From: Achromobacter anxifer
Lineage (GTDB): Bacteria; Pseudomonadota; Gammaproteobacteria; Burkholderiales; Burkholderiaceae_B
NCBI RefSeq assembly: GCF_903652925.1
Contig: NZ_CAHLAR010000001.1
Span: 806,001 to 870,000 of the forward strand
Length of the DNA stretch: 64,000 nucleotides
Reading direction: 5' to 3'
Shown here: one piece after another, positions 33,914-42,214 of the stretch
Numbering within the stretch: the first letter of the stretch is position 1
Layout: each line of letters opens with the position of its first letter
Made by a program: the position numbers and the translations under genes
The notes under the pieces: model-generated
Databases searched by the model: none
Seen by the model: the letters and a program-made list of their open reading frames with translations, nothing else
What the model was told of the DNA's origin: nothing

Positions 33914-34822
33914 ATGGCCGAGTTGCGCGACGTCGATCTGAATCTGCTGCTGCTCTTCCAGCACCTGCTGGAGGACCGCAACCTGTCGGCCGTGGCGCGG
34001 CGCATGGATTTGTCGCAACCCGCCGTCAGCAATGCGCTGCGCCGGCTGCGCGAAGCGTTTGGCGACGAGCTGTTCGTGCGCACCGCGCAGGGCATGCAGC
34101 CCACGCCGCGCGCGCAGCGCCTGGCCGGCCCCGTCAGCGAGGCGCTGACCGTGTTGTCGCAGGCCTTGAAGGATCAGGACGTGTTCGACGCCACGACTAG
34201 CACGCGCCGGTTCCGGGTGGCGATGACGGACGTGGGCGAAATCCACTTCATGCCGCGTCTGATGGAGGTCTGCGTGCAGGTGGCGCCGCTGGTGCGCATC
34301 GACTCCGTGCGGGTCCAGGGGGCGGATTTGCTGCGGGAGATGGAGGCGGGGCGCGTCGATCTGGCGATCGGCGCGTTCGATGAGATGGGGGCGGGCACGC
34401 TGCAGCGCATGCTGTTTCGCCAGGGCTACGCGACCCTGTTCCGGCAGGCCCATCCGACGGCGCACGCCGGCATGGGGCTCAAGGCGTTCCGCGCCGAGCG
34501 GCACCTCATCGTGTCGCGCGCCGCGCCCTATGGGCAGGTCAACCAGTCCATGGAACGCGCCGGCGTGGACCTGGCGGAGCACTTCAGCGTGCCGCATTTC
34601 TCGGCCGTGCCGTACATCGTCAGCGCGACCGACCTGCTGGCCACCGTGCCCGAAAAACTCGCTGCCAGCGCCGCGCCGCCGTTCGGCCTGCGCTACATGA
34701 CGCCGCCGATAAGAGTGCCGGCGCTGCAGACCAATATGTACTGGCAGCGCCGGGTGGACCGCGATAGCGGCAACCAGTGGCTGCGCGCTTTGATCGTCAA
34801 TACGTTCGCGGTCGGGGCGTGA
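33914..34822 (+). CDS. LysR-family regulator of the homogentisate genes
   Basis: 302 residues from ATG 33914, with TAGGGGGG upstream; earlier GTG codons overlap the presumed operator. The helix-turn-helix (about 6-65) reads 'DLNLLLLFQHLLEDRNLSAVARRMDLSQPAVSNALRRLR', seen here in part, in the NodD-like LysR branch. The ligand domain starts near 'RRFRVAMTDVGEIHFMPRL'. Divergent placement from hmgA, and a perfect LTTR box between them, make an aromatic intermediate-responsive activator the best guess. Its effector is not known. Confidence 0.88.
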   Translation: MAELRDVDLNLLLLFQHLLEDRNLSAVARRMDLSQPAVSNALRRLREAFGDELFVRTAQGMQPTPRAQRLAGPVSEALTVLSQALKDQDVFDATTSTRRFRVAMTDVGEIHFMPRLMEVCVQVAPLVRIDSVRVQGADLLREMEAGRVDLAIGAFDEMGAGTLQRMLFRQGYATLFRQAHPTAHAGMGLKAFRAERHLIVSRAAPYGQVNQSMERAGVDLAEHFSVPHFSAVPYIVSATDLLATVPEKLAASAAPPFGLRYMTPPIRVPALQTNMYWQRRVDRDSGNQWLRALIVNTFAVGA

Positions 34823-34828
34823 GCGGAA

Positions 34829-35023
34829 CTACGGCGCCACGGACGCCCGCGCCTGGCGCAGCGCTTCGCGCAACACCTCCATGTCGCCCAGGTGGTTGGC
34901 CAGCAGCAGGATCAGCGCCGCGTTGAGTTCCTGGCTCTGCTCGTTGGTGAGGTCGCGGTGAGTCTCGATCAGCGCTTCGTAGAAGTCGTCCGGCGAGACC
35001 AGGTTGGTTTCGGTAATCAGCAT
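34829..35023 (-). CDS. small DUF2783/MhaB-like coupling protein
   Basis: 64 residues, starting 'MLITETNLVSPDDFYEALI' and rich in acidic and leucine residues, matching DUF2783. It begins 19 bases after the FAD hydroxylase stop, on the same strand. The Pseudomonas putida 3-hydroxyphenylacetate 6-hydroxylase needs MhaA plus a small (about 7 kDa) coupling protein MhaB, and this protein has the right size, position and partner. The assignment to MhaB is by context and size, not motif. Confidence 0.7.
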   Translation of the reverse strand: MLITETNLVSPDDFYEALIETHRDLTNEQSQELNAALILLLANHLGDMEVLREALRQARASVAP

Positions 35024-35042
35024 GATGAAGTGATCTCGAAGT

Positions 35043-36713
35043 TCAGGCCCGGCCCGTGGCGCGGTTGACGGCCGCAGTGACGGCAGCGGAGTCGAAGGCG
35101 CGCCAGCGGGCGGTGATGTGCTGGTCGGGGCGGATCAGGTAGGCCGTGCCGGCTTGCGCGTCATAGCGCTTGCCCAGGCAGCCTTCGCGGTCCGTGACGG
35201 CGGGCAGTTCCTTGGGCAGCGCGGACAGGTCGCACTGCGGGCTGGCCACCAGCACGGCCTTGACCGGCACGGGCGCCATGCGCAGGGCCTGCAGGGCAAG
35301 CAGCGTGTCGCGGCCGGGCAGGGCGTCGCCGCAGAACAGGGCCAGCACGAAATCGCCGTCCAGCTGCGCCAGCCACCAATCCTGCTCGTTCACGGGAGCG
35401 TCCAGTGCCACCGCGCCGGGCACCATGCGGCCGCTGAAGGCGTCCGCGTCCGGGGTGTTCAGCGGTGAACCCGCATAGGTTGCGGGCAGGGACAGGCGGC
35501 CGCTGTTGACCAGCGAGCGTGCGAAGGGATGGGTCTTGGCCAGATTCAGCACCGCATTGCGGAAGTTGCGGCTGATGTCGCTCTTGGGCGTGATGAAGTC
35601 GGTGGCGCGCGAGGAGTTCAGGATGTTCTCGTCGGCGGCGTACTCGCGTTCGGCGCTGTAGCTGTCGATCAGCGCCTCGGGCGCCTGGCCGGCCAGCACC
35701 AGCTTCAGTTTCCAGGCCAGGTTCTCCGCGTCCTGCACGCCGCTGTTGGCGCCGCGGGCGCCGAACGGCGACACGCGGTGGGCGGAGTCGCCTGCGAAGA
35801 CGACGCGGCCATGGCGGAACTTGTCCATGCGTTCGCACGCGAAGGTATAGACGCTGACCCATTCCAGTTCGAAACGCGCGTCGGGGCCCAGCAGGGCGCG
35901 GATGCGCGGCAGCACGTTTTCCGGCTTGACCGCTTCGACAGGGTCGGCGTTCCAGCCCAGCTGGAAGTCGATGCGCCAGACGTTGTCGGGCTGGCGGTGC
36001 AGCAGCACGGACTGGTTGGGATGGAAGGGCGGGTCGAACCAGAACCAGCGTTCGGTCGGAAAGTCCGCCTGCATCTTGACGTCGGCGATCAGGAAGCGGT
36101 CGCGGAAGATGCGGCCGTGGCTTTCCTGGCCGATCAGCTTGCGCACCGGCGAACGCGCGCCGTCGCAGGCGATGAGCCAGTCGGCATGTAGCGCATAGGC
36201 GCCGTCGGGCGTCTCCACGTTCAGGACCACGCCGTCATCGCGCTGTTCCAGGCCGGCGACCTTGTTCTTCCAGCGCAGATCGATATTGGGTTCGTGCCGC
36301 GCCTGCTCGTACAGATAGCCTTCGGCGTAGTACTGCTGCAGGTTGATGAAGGCCGGGCGGCGGTGGCCGGGTTCGGGCAGCAGGTCGAAGCGCCAAACTT
36401 CCTGTTCGCGGAAGAAGACCTTGCCCACGTTCCACGACACGCCCTTGTCGATCATGCGCTGGCCCACGCCCAGGCGGTCCCAGATCTCCAGCGTGCGCTT
36501 GGAAAAACAGATGGCGCGGGAGCCGGTGGACAGGCGGAAGTCGTCGTCCAGCACCACCACGCGCACGCCCTGGCGGGCGAGATCCAGCGCCGTGGTCAGG
36601 CCGACCGGGCCGGCGCCCACCACCACCACCTGGTGCCGCGCCAGCGCGCTGGCAGCCTGGTCGGCGTGCTTTTCATAGGCGAATTCCATCGCCTGATAGT
36701 CGATGTCTCCCAC
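35043..36713 (-). CDS. mhaA: FAD-dependent aromatic hydroxylase, probable 3-hydroxyphenylacetate 6-hydroxylase
   Basis: 556 residues of the PHBH/MhpA flavoprotein family. Motifs: the FAD dinucleotide fold 'VVVVGAGPVGLTTALDLARQG', the DG motif 'WLIACDGARSPVRKLIG' and the second FAD motif 'RVVFAGDSAHRVSPFGARGANSG', followed by a thioredoxin-like C-terminal domain. The family adds OH to phenols using NADH and O2. Its size (about 62 kDa), the adjacent small DUF2783 protein and the neighbouring hmgA/fahA pair point to MhaA, which makes homogentisate from 3-hydroxyphenylacetate. MhpA-like activity on 3-hydroxyphenylpropionate is the main alternative, but no meta-cleavage genes are nearby. Confidence 0.75.
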   Translation of the reverse strand: MGDIDYQAMEFAYEKHADQAASALARHQVVVVGAGPVGLTTALDLARQGVRVVVLDDDFRLSTGSRAICFSKRTLEIWDRLGVGQRMIDKGVSWNVGKVFFREQEVWRFDLLPEPGHRRPAFINLQQYYAEGYLYEQARHEPNIDLRWKNKVAGLEQRDDGVVLNVETPDGAYALHADWLIACDGARSPVRKLIGQESHGRIFRDRFLIADVKMQADFPTERWFWFDPPFHPNQSVLLHRQPDNVWRIDFQLGWNADPVEAVKPENVLPRIRALLGPDARFELEWVSVYTFACERMDKFRHGRVVFAGDSAHRVSPFGARGANSGVQDAENLAWKLKLVLAGQAPEALIDSYSAEREYAADENILNSSRATDFITPKSDISRNFRNAVLNLAKTHPFARSLVNSGRLSLPATYAGSPLNTPDADAFSGRMVPGAVALDAPVNEQDWWLAQLDGDFVLALFCGDALPGRDTLLALQALRMAPVPVKAVLVASPQCDLSALPKELPAVTDREGCLGKRYDAQAGTAYLIRPDQHITARWRAFDSAAVTAAVNRATGRA

Positions 36714-36824
36714 GGTCGTCTCCTGTGTGGGTCATATTGTTTTTATGTCGCGAAGCCGCGCGCCGCCTTGCGGCGCGCGTTCCGGTTGCAGCGGAGCAGG
36801 GCCGCCTGGGGCGGCCTGCCGGGA

Positions 36825-37778
36825 TCAGCCTTCCAGCTGCGCCCACATCTCCAGGTCGCGCTTGTCGGTCCAGATGCGCGGGTGGGTGTGGCCGGTGGCC
36901 TCGTCATAGGCGCGCGACACGTCGAACGGCATGCAGTGGTCGAAGATCACCCAGTCGCTGTAGCGCGGCTTCATGAAGTCGTAGACCTCGCGGTAGATGG
37001 TCTTCAGGTCCTTGCCTTCGGCCACGCCGCGGTTCACCGCGCCGTACAGGTCGGTCAGGAAGGCGCGCGTGCCGGCCAGGCCCTGGCGGACCTCGGTGGC
37101 GTTCTTCAGCGCGGGGCCGCGGCCCGGGACCATCTTCTCGGCTTCGAAGCCCGACAGCGCGTCCAGCGTGCTGGGCCAGTCGCGGAAATAGGCGTCGCCG
37201 CAGTAGGGGGTGGACTGGTATTCCACCAGGTCGCCCGCGAACAGGATTTTCTGCTCGGGCAGCCAGGCGATGGTGTCGCCCTTGGTGTGGCCGCGGCCCA
37301 CCTGCAGCAGCTTGACTTCCAGGTTGCCCAGGTCGACGGTCATCTCGCCCTTGAACGTCATGGTCGGCCAGACCAGGCCCGGCGGGATCGATTCGGCGTT
37401 GCGGAACAGGCGCGGGAAGCGGCCGATCTCGCTGGCCTTGTCCTGCTCGCCGCGTTCGGCGATCAGGTCGTAGGTGTCGCGGCTGGCCAGGATTTCCTGG
37501 GCGTCGTAGGCCGACGCGCCGAACACGCGCACGGCGTGGTAGTGCGACAGCAGGATGTACTTGATGGGCTTGTCCGTGACTTCGCGGACGCGGCGGATCA
37601 CGTCCTGGGCCATCACCGGGGTGGCCTGGGTGTCGACCACCATGACGGCCTCGTCGCCGATGATCACGCCCGAGTTGGGGTCGCCTTCGGCCGTGTAGGC
37701 ATAGGCGTTGTCGGACAGTTTTTCGAACGAGACGACCTTGTCGTCCAGGTCGGCGTGCGAGGCGAATTGCTTGCTCAT
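36825..37778 (-). CDS. metallo-beta-lactamase-fold protein with altered metal motif
   Basis: 317 residues from ATG 37778, preceded by GGAAGGAGC; upstream extension lacks similarity. It has the MBL fold, with 'VVDTQATPVMAQDVI', 'YILLSHYHAVRVFGASAY', 'GRGHTKGDTIAWLPEQKILFAGDLVEY'. The usual HxHxDH is here H-Y-H-A-V-R, so the second-metal Asp and His are missing while later His and Asp ligands remain. It is first in the likely operon MBL-MhaA-DUF2783 and has a good promoter. A hydrolase acting on an intermediate or ester is possible; the function is not known to me. Confidence 0.8.
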   Translation of the reverse strand: MSKQFASHADLDDKVVSFEKLSDNAYAYTAEGDPNSGVIIGDEAVMVVDTQATPVMAQDVIRRVREVTDKPIKYILLSHYHAVRVFGASAYDAQEILASRDTYDLIAERGEQDKASEIGRFPRLFRNAESIPPGLVWPTMTFKGEMTVDLGNLEVKLLQVGRGHTKGDTIAWLPEQKILFAGDLVEYQSTPYCGDAYFRDWPSTLDALSGFEAEKMVPGRGPALKNATEVRQGLAGTRAFLTDLYGAVNRGVAEGKDLKTIYREVYDFMKPRYSDWVIFDHCMPFDVSRAYDEATGHTHPRIWTDKRDLEMWAQLEG

Positions 37779-37820
37779 GGAGGCTCCTTCCACTTTTATA
37801 GGAATAGGGTGTGTGGAAGG

Positions 37821-37866
37821 AATATAGCCCGGCGTTAGTGTTTGTGCAATACGTTTGCTATAAACG
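37821..37866 (-). promoter_or_regulatory. promoter and adjacent operator of the MBL-mhaA operon
   Basis: On the minus strand a -35 TTGCAC (bases 37849-37844) and -10 TATATT (37826-37821) are spaced by 17 bases. Immediately upstream of the -35 is an inverted repeat CGTTT-N5-AAACG at 37852-37866. Its position suits an activator or repressor site; the cognate regulator is not identified. Confidence 0.62.
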
Positions 37867-37917
37867 AATGGCCTTGTTTTTACAGGGATTTCCCGCGGGT
37901 TTCGGGGGCGGCGGCGG

Positions 37918-38745
37918 TCAATTCCTCTGGCATTTCGGGCAGTAATAGGTGGCGCGCTGCCCCTGGACGATGCGCCGTATCGGGGTGCCGCAGACCCGGC
38001 AGGGCTGGCCTTCGCGCTCGTAGACGGCCGCGTGGATCTCGAAGTAGGCGCCCGGTTCGCCGGTGGCTCCGACATAGTCGCGCAGCGTGCTGCCGCCCGA
38101 CGTCAGGGCGTCGGCCAGGGTGGCGCGCACCATGTCGGCCAGGCGCTCGCAGCGGGCGGGCGACAGCTTGTTGGCCGGGGTCTTGGGATTGATGCGGGCC
38201 CGGAACAGGCTTTCCGATGCGTAGATGTTGCCCACGCCCACCACGGCCATGCCCGCCAGCAGCACCTGCTTGATGGCGGCGCTGTGGTTCTTGAAGTGGC
38301 GGTGCAGCCAGGCGCCGTCGAAGCGCGGGTCGAAGGGCTCGATGCCCAGCTTGGCCAGCAGTGGATGGGCTTCGATGGGGCCGTCGGACTCGGGGTGCCA
38401 CAGCACGGCGCCGAAGCGGCGCGGGTCGTGCAGGCGCAGGACGGCCTGCTCGAAGACCCATTCGACGTGGTCGTGCTTGCGCAGGAATTCGCCGGGGGCG
38501 ACGCTGCGCAGCGATCCCGACATGCCCAGATGCACGATCTGGGTGCCGTGCTCGAACCGCAGCAGCAGATATTTGCCCCGGCGCCCGCATTCCAGCACGG
38601 CGCGGCCACCGACGATGGTCGGCAGATCCGGCGGGATCGGCCAGCGCATGCGGGATTCGTGGACGACCAGGCGCGTCAGCGTCCGGCCAGTGATGACGGC
38701 GTCGATTCCCCGACGCGTGGTTTCGACTTCAGGCAGTTCCGGCAT
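37918..38745 (-). CDS. mutM: formamidopyrimidine-DNA glycosylase
   Basis: 275 residues from ATG 38745, giving the obligatory N-terminus 'MPELPEVETTRRGID' with Pro2 nucleophile and Glu3; longer versions would abolish catalysis. It removes 8-oxoguanine and formamidopyrimidines and nicks the DNA. The helix-two-turn-helix has 'GVGNIYASESLFRA' and the C-terminal zinc finger has four cysteines in 'CRVCGTPIRRI' and 'YYCPKCQRN'. It is divergent from the TPR gene, with a 61-base gap. Confidence 0.97.
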   Translation of the reverse strand: MPELPEVETTRRGIDAVITGRTLTRLVVHESRMRWPIPPDLPTIVGGRAVLECGRRGKYLLLRFEHGTQIVHLGMSGSLRSVAPGEFLRKHDHVEWVFEQAVLRLHDPRRFGAVLWHPESDGPIEAHPLLAKLGIEPFDPRFDGAWLHRHFKNHSAAIKQVLLAGMAVVGVGNIYASESLFRARINPKTPANKLSPARCERLADMVRATLADALTSGGSTLRDYVGATGEPGAYFEIHAAVYEREGQPCRVCGTPIRRIVQGQRATYYCPKCQRN

Positions 38746-38806
38746 GAGCCAGTGTAAGATCATTAATTGCGTGTACGAAGATTGTGCCATCAACCGGACG
38801 GGCCGC

Positions 38807-40630
38807 GTGAAGTCGTCTTTCAAACCTATAAATATCGGGATCACCGCGCTAGCGCTTGCGCTGGCAGCAATACTGACCCCGCCGGCCCAGGCCGCCGACA
38901 GCCGGACTCGCGATGCGACCGGGCCTCGAATGGCGCCTCAGAGCCGTCATCCTGAAACCGAGGTAATAAGGCTGCGCCCGGGGCAATTGCCCTATGTGTC
39001 GCTGACCGCGGACATCTTTTATCGTGTGCTTGCCTCCGAGATCGCCGCCCAGCGCGGCATGTACGGCTCGGCCGCAACCACCATGATCGGCCTGGCGCGC
39101 GACACCGGCGATCCGCGCCTGGCTCGCCGCGCCCTCGAATTCCAGTTGGCCGGCGGCAATCTGCCGGGCGCCCTGGAGGCCGCCCGAGTCTGGGCGCGCC
39201 TGTCGCCCAATGACGTCGAGGCCAATTCCACCGAGCTGGCGCTGGCCGCCGCCAACGGCCAGACCAAGGGCCTGGCGCAGGCCCTGCGCAACCGCATCGA
39301 TTCCTCGCGGGACAAGCCGGCCGCCATCGGCCAGGCCCTGGCCGTGCTGAGCCGCCTGAATGATCGCCGCCTGGCCCTGCGCATTCTGGACGAGTCCCTG
39401 AGCGACAGCGTGCGCAAGCTGCCGGCCGCGCATCTGGCGCTGGCCGACGTGGCTTCCGCCGCGGGCGACTACAACCGCGCCGCGCAGGAATCGCGCGCGG
39501 CACTGGCCGCGGAACCCAAGTCCGAAGCCGCCGCCCTGCGCGTGCTGGAATACGGCTACAAAGTCGATCCGCAGCGCGCGCAGACCGAGGCGCGCGCCTA
39601 TATCGCCCGCAATCCCAACGCCCGCAAGGTGCGCCTGATGCTGGCTGGCCAGTTGGCCGACAGCGGCGACTACAACGGCGCGCTGGCGGAATTGCAGGCC
39701 ATGTCGCGCCGCTCGCCGGAAGATTTCGACCTGCTGTTCATGCAGGCGCAGCTGGCCTACAAGGCCGGGCAACTGCCGCAGGCCAAGAATCTGCTGCAGC
39801 AGTATCTGGACGTGCAGCAGCAGCGCCAGCGCGCCACCGTGCCGGGCGCGACCGACGCCGGCGCGGCCGCGGCCGATGCCCACGTGCTGCTGGCACGCAT
39901 CGCCGAAGATCAGGGGCAGTACGACGAGGCCATCAATGAGCTGGGCCGCATCGACGATCCGACCTTGCGCTACTCCGTGCATATGCGTCAGGCTGCCTTG
40001 CGCGCCAAGAGCGGCCGCGTCGACGACGCGCTGGCGATGATCGACGCCGCCGGCCCCCAGGATGACGAAGAGCGCACGCTGGGCGTCTTGACCAAGGCCC
40101 AGATCCTGCGCGACGCCGATCGCGTGTCGCAGGCCGTGTCGGTGCTGGAAGCGGCCGACCAGGCCCTGCCCGACACGGTCGAGATCAAGTACGAACTGGC
40201 CATGCTGTACGAGCGCCAGAACCGCCTGGCCGATCTCGAGCGCATGCTGCGCCAGGTCATCGCGCTGGATCCGGACCATGCGCATGCCTACAACGCGCTG
40301 GGCTACACGCTGGCCGACCATAACCAGCGCCTGCCCGAAGCCCTGGACCTGATCACGCAAGCGCTGGAGCTGGCGCCCAACGATCCGTTCATCCTCGACA
40401 GCATGGGCTGGGTCAAGTACCGCATGGGCGATTCCGCGGCCGCGGCCGACTATCTGCGGCGCGCCTACAGTGTGCGTCCGGAAGCGGACATCGCGGCCCA
40501 CCTGGCCGAGGTCCTCTGGACCCAGGGCAAGCGCGACCAGGCCGTCGAACTGCTGCGCGCGGCGCTGATGAAGGATCCTAAGAACAAGACCGTCCTCGAC
40601 GTGGCCAAGCGCCTGGGGATCAGCCTGTGA
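38807..40630 (+). CDS. exported tetratricopeptide-repeat protein
   Basis: 607 residues from GTG 38807, chosen because it begins a clear signal peptide ('MKSSFKPINIGITALALALA' then cleavage after about residue 29, AQA). The open frame extends further upstream but overlaps mutM antisense. The mature part consists of many 34-residue TPR helices, for example 'YKAGQLPQAKNLLQQYL' and 'AHAYNALGYTLADHNQRLPE'. It occupies the place of the TPR gene that precedes lolB in Pseudomonas (lolB-ispE-prs block). A role in envelope assembly is inferred; no enzyme motif is seen. It overlaps lolB by four bases (GTGA). Confidence 0.85.
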   Translation: MKSSFKPINIGITALALALAAILTPPAQAADSRTRDATGPRMAPQSRHPETEVIRLRPGQLPYVSLTADIFYRVLASEIAAQRGMYGSAATTMIGLARDTGDPRLARRALEFQLAGGNLPGALEAARVWARLSPNDVEANSTELALAAANGQTKGLAQALRNRIDSSRDKPAAIGQALAVLSRLNDRRLALRILDESLSDSVRKLPAAHLALADVASAAGDYNRAAQESRAALAAEPKSEAAALRVLEYGYKVDPQRAQTEARAYIARNPNARKVRLMLAGQLADSGDYNGALAELQAMSRRSPEDFDLLFMQAQLAYKAGQLPQAKNLLQQYLDVQQQRQRATVPGATDAGAAAADAHVLLARIAEDQGQYDEAINELGRIDDPTLRYSVHMRQAALRAKSGRVDDALAMIDAAGPQDDEERTLGVLTKAQILRDADRVSQAVSVLEAADQALPDTVEIKYELAMLYERQNRLADLERMLRQVIALDPDHAHAYNALGYTLADHNQRLPEALDLITQALELAPNDPFILDSMGWVKYRMGDSAAAADYLRRAYSVRPEADIAAHLAEVLWTQGKRDQAVELLRAALMKDPKNKTVLDVAKRLGISL

Positions 40631-41226
40631 CCGCAGCAGTCCGAGGCATGCCCGGCGCGGCTGCGCCGCTACGCTGGTTCCTGATGGCGCTGCTGGCGGC
40701 GCTGCTTGCCGCCTGCACCACGCCCAAACCCATCGAAGGCGTCAGCGCCGATGCGTTTTCGCGCATCGGCCGCTTCGCCATCACCGTCAACGAGGAAAGC
40801 GGCAAACAGAACGCCGTGCAGGGCGGCTTCTCGTGGTCGGACGACGGGCGCCATTACGTGCTGGACCTGACCAATCCCCTGGGCTCGACCGAGGCGCGCG
40901 TCGAGGGCCAGCCCGGCGCGGCCAGCCTGACCAAGTCCGACGGCACGCGTCTGGTGGCCGACAATCCCGACGCCCTGGCCGCCGAGGCGCTGGGCAGCAG
41001 CATGCCCGTGTCCGGGTTGCGCGACTGGCTGCGCGGCAAGCTGGCCGCCACACCCGAGGCCACCGAGGTCTCGCGCGACGAGCTGGGCCGCGTGGCGGCT
41101 TTCGAGCAAGGCGGCTGGCGCGCGCGGCTCTCGCGCTACGACACGCTGGGCCCCCAGTTGCTGGTGCTGGAGCGCCAGGAACCGGGCCGCCGCATCATGC
41201 TGCGCCTGGTCGTCAATCAGCCTTGA
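40627..41226 (+). CDS. lolB: outer-membrane lipoprotein insertion protein LolB
   Basis: 199 residues, GTG start overlapping the previous stop. The signal sequence ends in a lipobox 'LLAAC' with lipidated Cys30. The rest has the LolB beta-barrel-like fold signs: 'RIGRFAITV', 'GGFSWSDDGRHYVLDLTNPLGST' and 'WLRGKLA'. It takes lipoproteins from LolA and inserts them in the outer membrane. Betaproteobacterial LolB is divergent, so identification leans on gene order (TPR-lolB-ispE) and these segments. A strong terminator follows 29 bases after the stop. Confidence 0.92.
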   Translation: MTAAVRGMPGAAAPLRWFLMALLAALLAACTTPKPIEGVSADAFSRIGRFAITVNEESGKQNAVQGGFSWSDDGRHYVLDLTNPLGSTEARVEGQPGAASLTKSDGTRLVADNPDALAAEALGSSMPVSGLRDWLRGKLAATPEATEVSRDELGRVAAFEQGGWRARLSRYDTLGPQLLVLERQEPGRRIMLRLVVNQP

Positions 41227-41255
41227 ATAGATAGGGCCGTCCTGGCCCGGAATTG

Positions 41256-41292
41256 GCGGTCGCCCGGTAAAATCGGGCGACCGCTTTTTTTT
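41256..41292 (+). terminator. strong Rho-independent terminator between lolB and ispE
   Basis: A perfect 11-bp stem GCGGTCGCCCG (41256-41266) with CGGGCGACCGC (41274-41284), loop GTAAAAT, followed by eight T (41285-41292). The ispE start codon is only 10 bases further on. Confidence 0.92.
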
Positions 41293-41301
41293 CGCCCTGC
41301 C

Positions 41302-42213
41302 GTGACTCTCTACGACGTACCCGCTCCCGCCAAGCTGAATCTGTTCCTGCACGTCGTCGGCCGCCGCGCCGATGGCTACCATCTGCTGCAGACCGTGTTC
41401 CGCTTCATCGACCTGTGCGACACGCTGCATTTCGACGTGCGCCACGATGGCGTCATCAGCCGCGCAACGGAGCTGCCTGGCGTGCCTGAAGAGCAGGACC
41501 TGACCTTGCGCGCCGCGCATGCGCTGCAGCGCGCGACAGGCGTGAAGCAGGGCGTGCAGATCGGCCTGGAAAAGCGCATTCCGCAAGGCGGCGGCCTGGG
41601 TGGAGGTTCCAGCGATGCGGCGTCGGTGCTTATCGCGCTGAACAGACTGTGGGGCACGGGCTTGTCGCGGCGCGAGCTCATGGATCTGGCCCTGCCATTG
41701 GGCGCCGACGTGCCCGTCTTCGTCTTCGGTCAGTCGGCGTTCGCACAGGGCGTGGGTGAGGACCTCACTGCGGTGACCCTGCCGGAGAAGGCCTATCTGG
41801 TGGCGCAGCCGGACGCCAGCGTGCCCACTCCTCAAATATTTTCCGCACCCGATTTGACAAGGGATTCTTCTTCCATCAAAATAGCGGTCTTTCTTGCTTC
41901 GCCTACTTCCCGCTTCGGCAGGAATGATTTGGAGCCGGTGGTCTACCGCCTTTACCCAGAAGTGCTTGGGGCATCGCGGTGGCTTGCTGAACAGGGAATC
42001 CTTCGTGGAACCCCGGTTCGCATGTCGGGATCTGGTGCGTGTTTATTCGCCGAGTTTTCCGAACTTTCCGAAGCCGTTTTGGCAGAAGCAGAAATATCCG
42101 CTATAATGCGCGGCGCTGATAAAACATTCAGCCAAACGCATCCACGGTTTCGGTTAGTGCAGGCATGTACTGGGTTAGCTGAACATCCGTTGCGGAATTG
42201 GATTGCAAGATAG
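41302..42213 (+). CDS. ispE: 4-diphosphocytidyl-2-C-methyl-D-erythritol kinase
   Basis: 303 residues, GTG start. It phosphorylates the 2-OH of CDP-methylerythritol in the non-mevalonate isoprenoid pathway. GHMP-kinase motifs: 'PAPAKLNLFLHVVGRRADGYH', the ATP loop 'IPQGGGLGGGSSDAASVL' and, near the end, 'VRMSGSGACLFAEF'. The last 120 codons (from about 41830) are distinctly AT-richer than the rest and contain a promoter for the following tRNA gene. There is no good ribosome site: a terminator T-run lies 10 bases before the start. ispE normally follows lolB in this gene block. Confidence 0.95.
   Translation: MTLYDVPAPAKLNLFLHVVGRRADGYHLLQTVFRFIDLCDTLHFDVRHDGVISRATELPGVPEEQDLTLRAAHALQRATGVKQGVQIGLEKRIPQGGGLGGGSSDAASVLIALNRLWGTGLSRRELMDLALPLGADVPVFVFGQSAFAQGVGEDLTAVTLPEKAYLVAQPDASVPTPQIFSAPDLTRDSSSIKIAVFLASPTSRFGRNDLEPVVYRLYPEVLGASRWLAEQGILRGTPVRMSGSGACLFAEFSELSEAVLAEAEISAIMRGADKTFSQTHPRFRLVQACTGLAEHPLRNWIAR
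42079..42107 (+). promoter_or_regulatory. sigma-70 promoter for tRNA-Gln inside the end of ispE
   Basis: TTGGCA (42079-42084), 17 bases, then a perfect TATAAT (42102-42107). The tRNA begins about 108 bases downstream. Near-consensus hexamers at ideal spacing are rare in DNA of this GC content. Confidence 0.85.
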
Positions 42214-42214
42214 T

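Noticed and set aside
38225-40630. 801-residue version of the TPR protein
   Set aside because: The extension lies antisense to mutM, and a clean signal peptide begins at GTG 38807.
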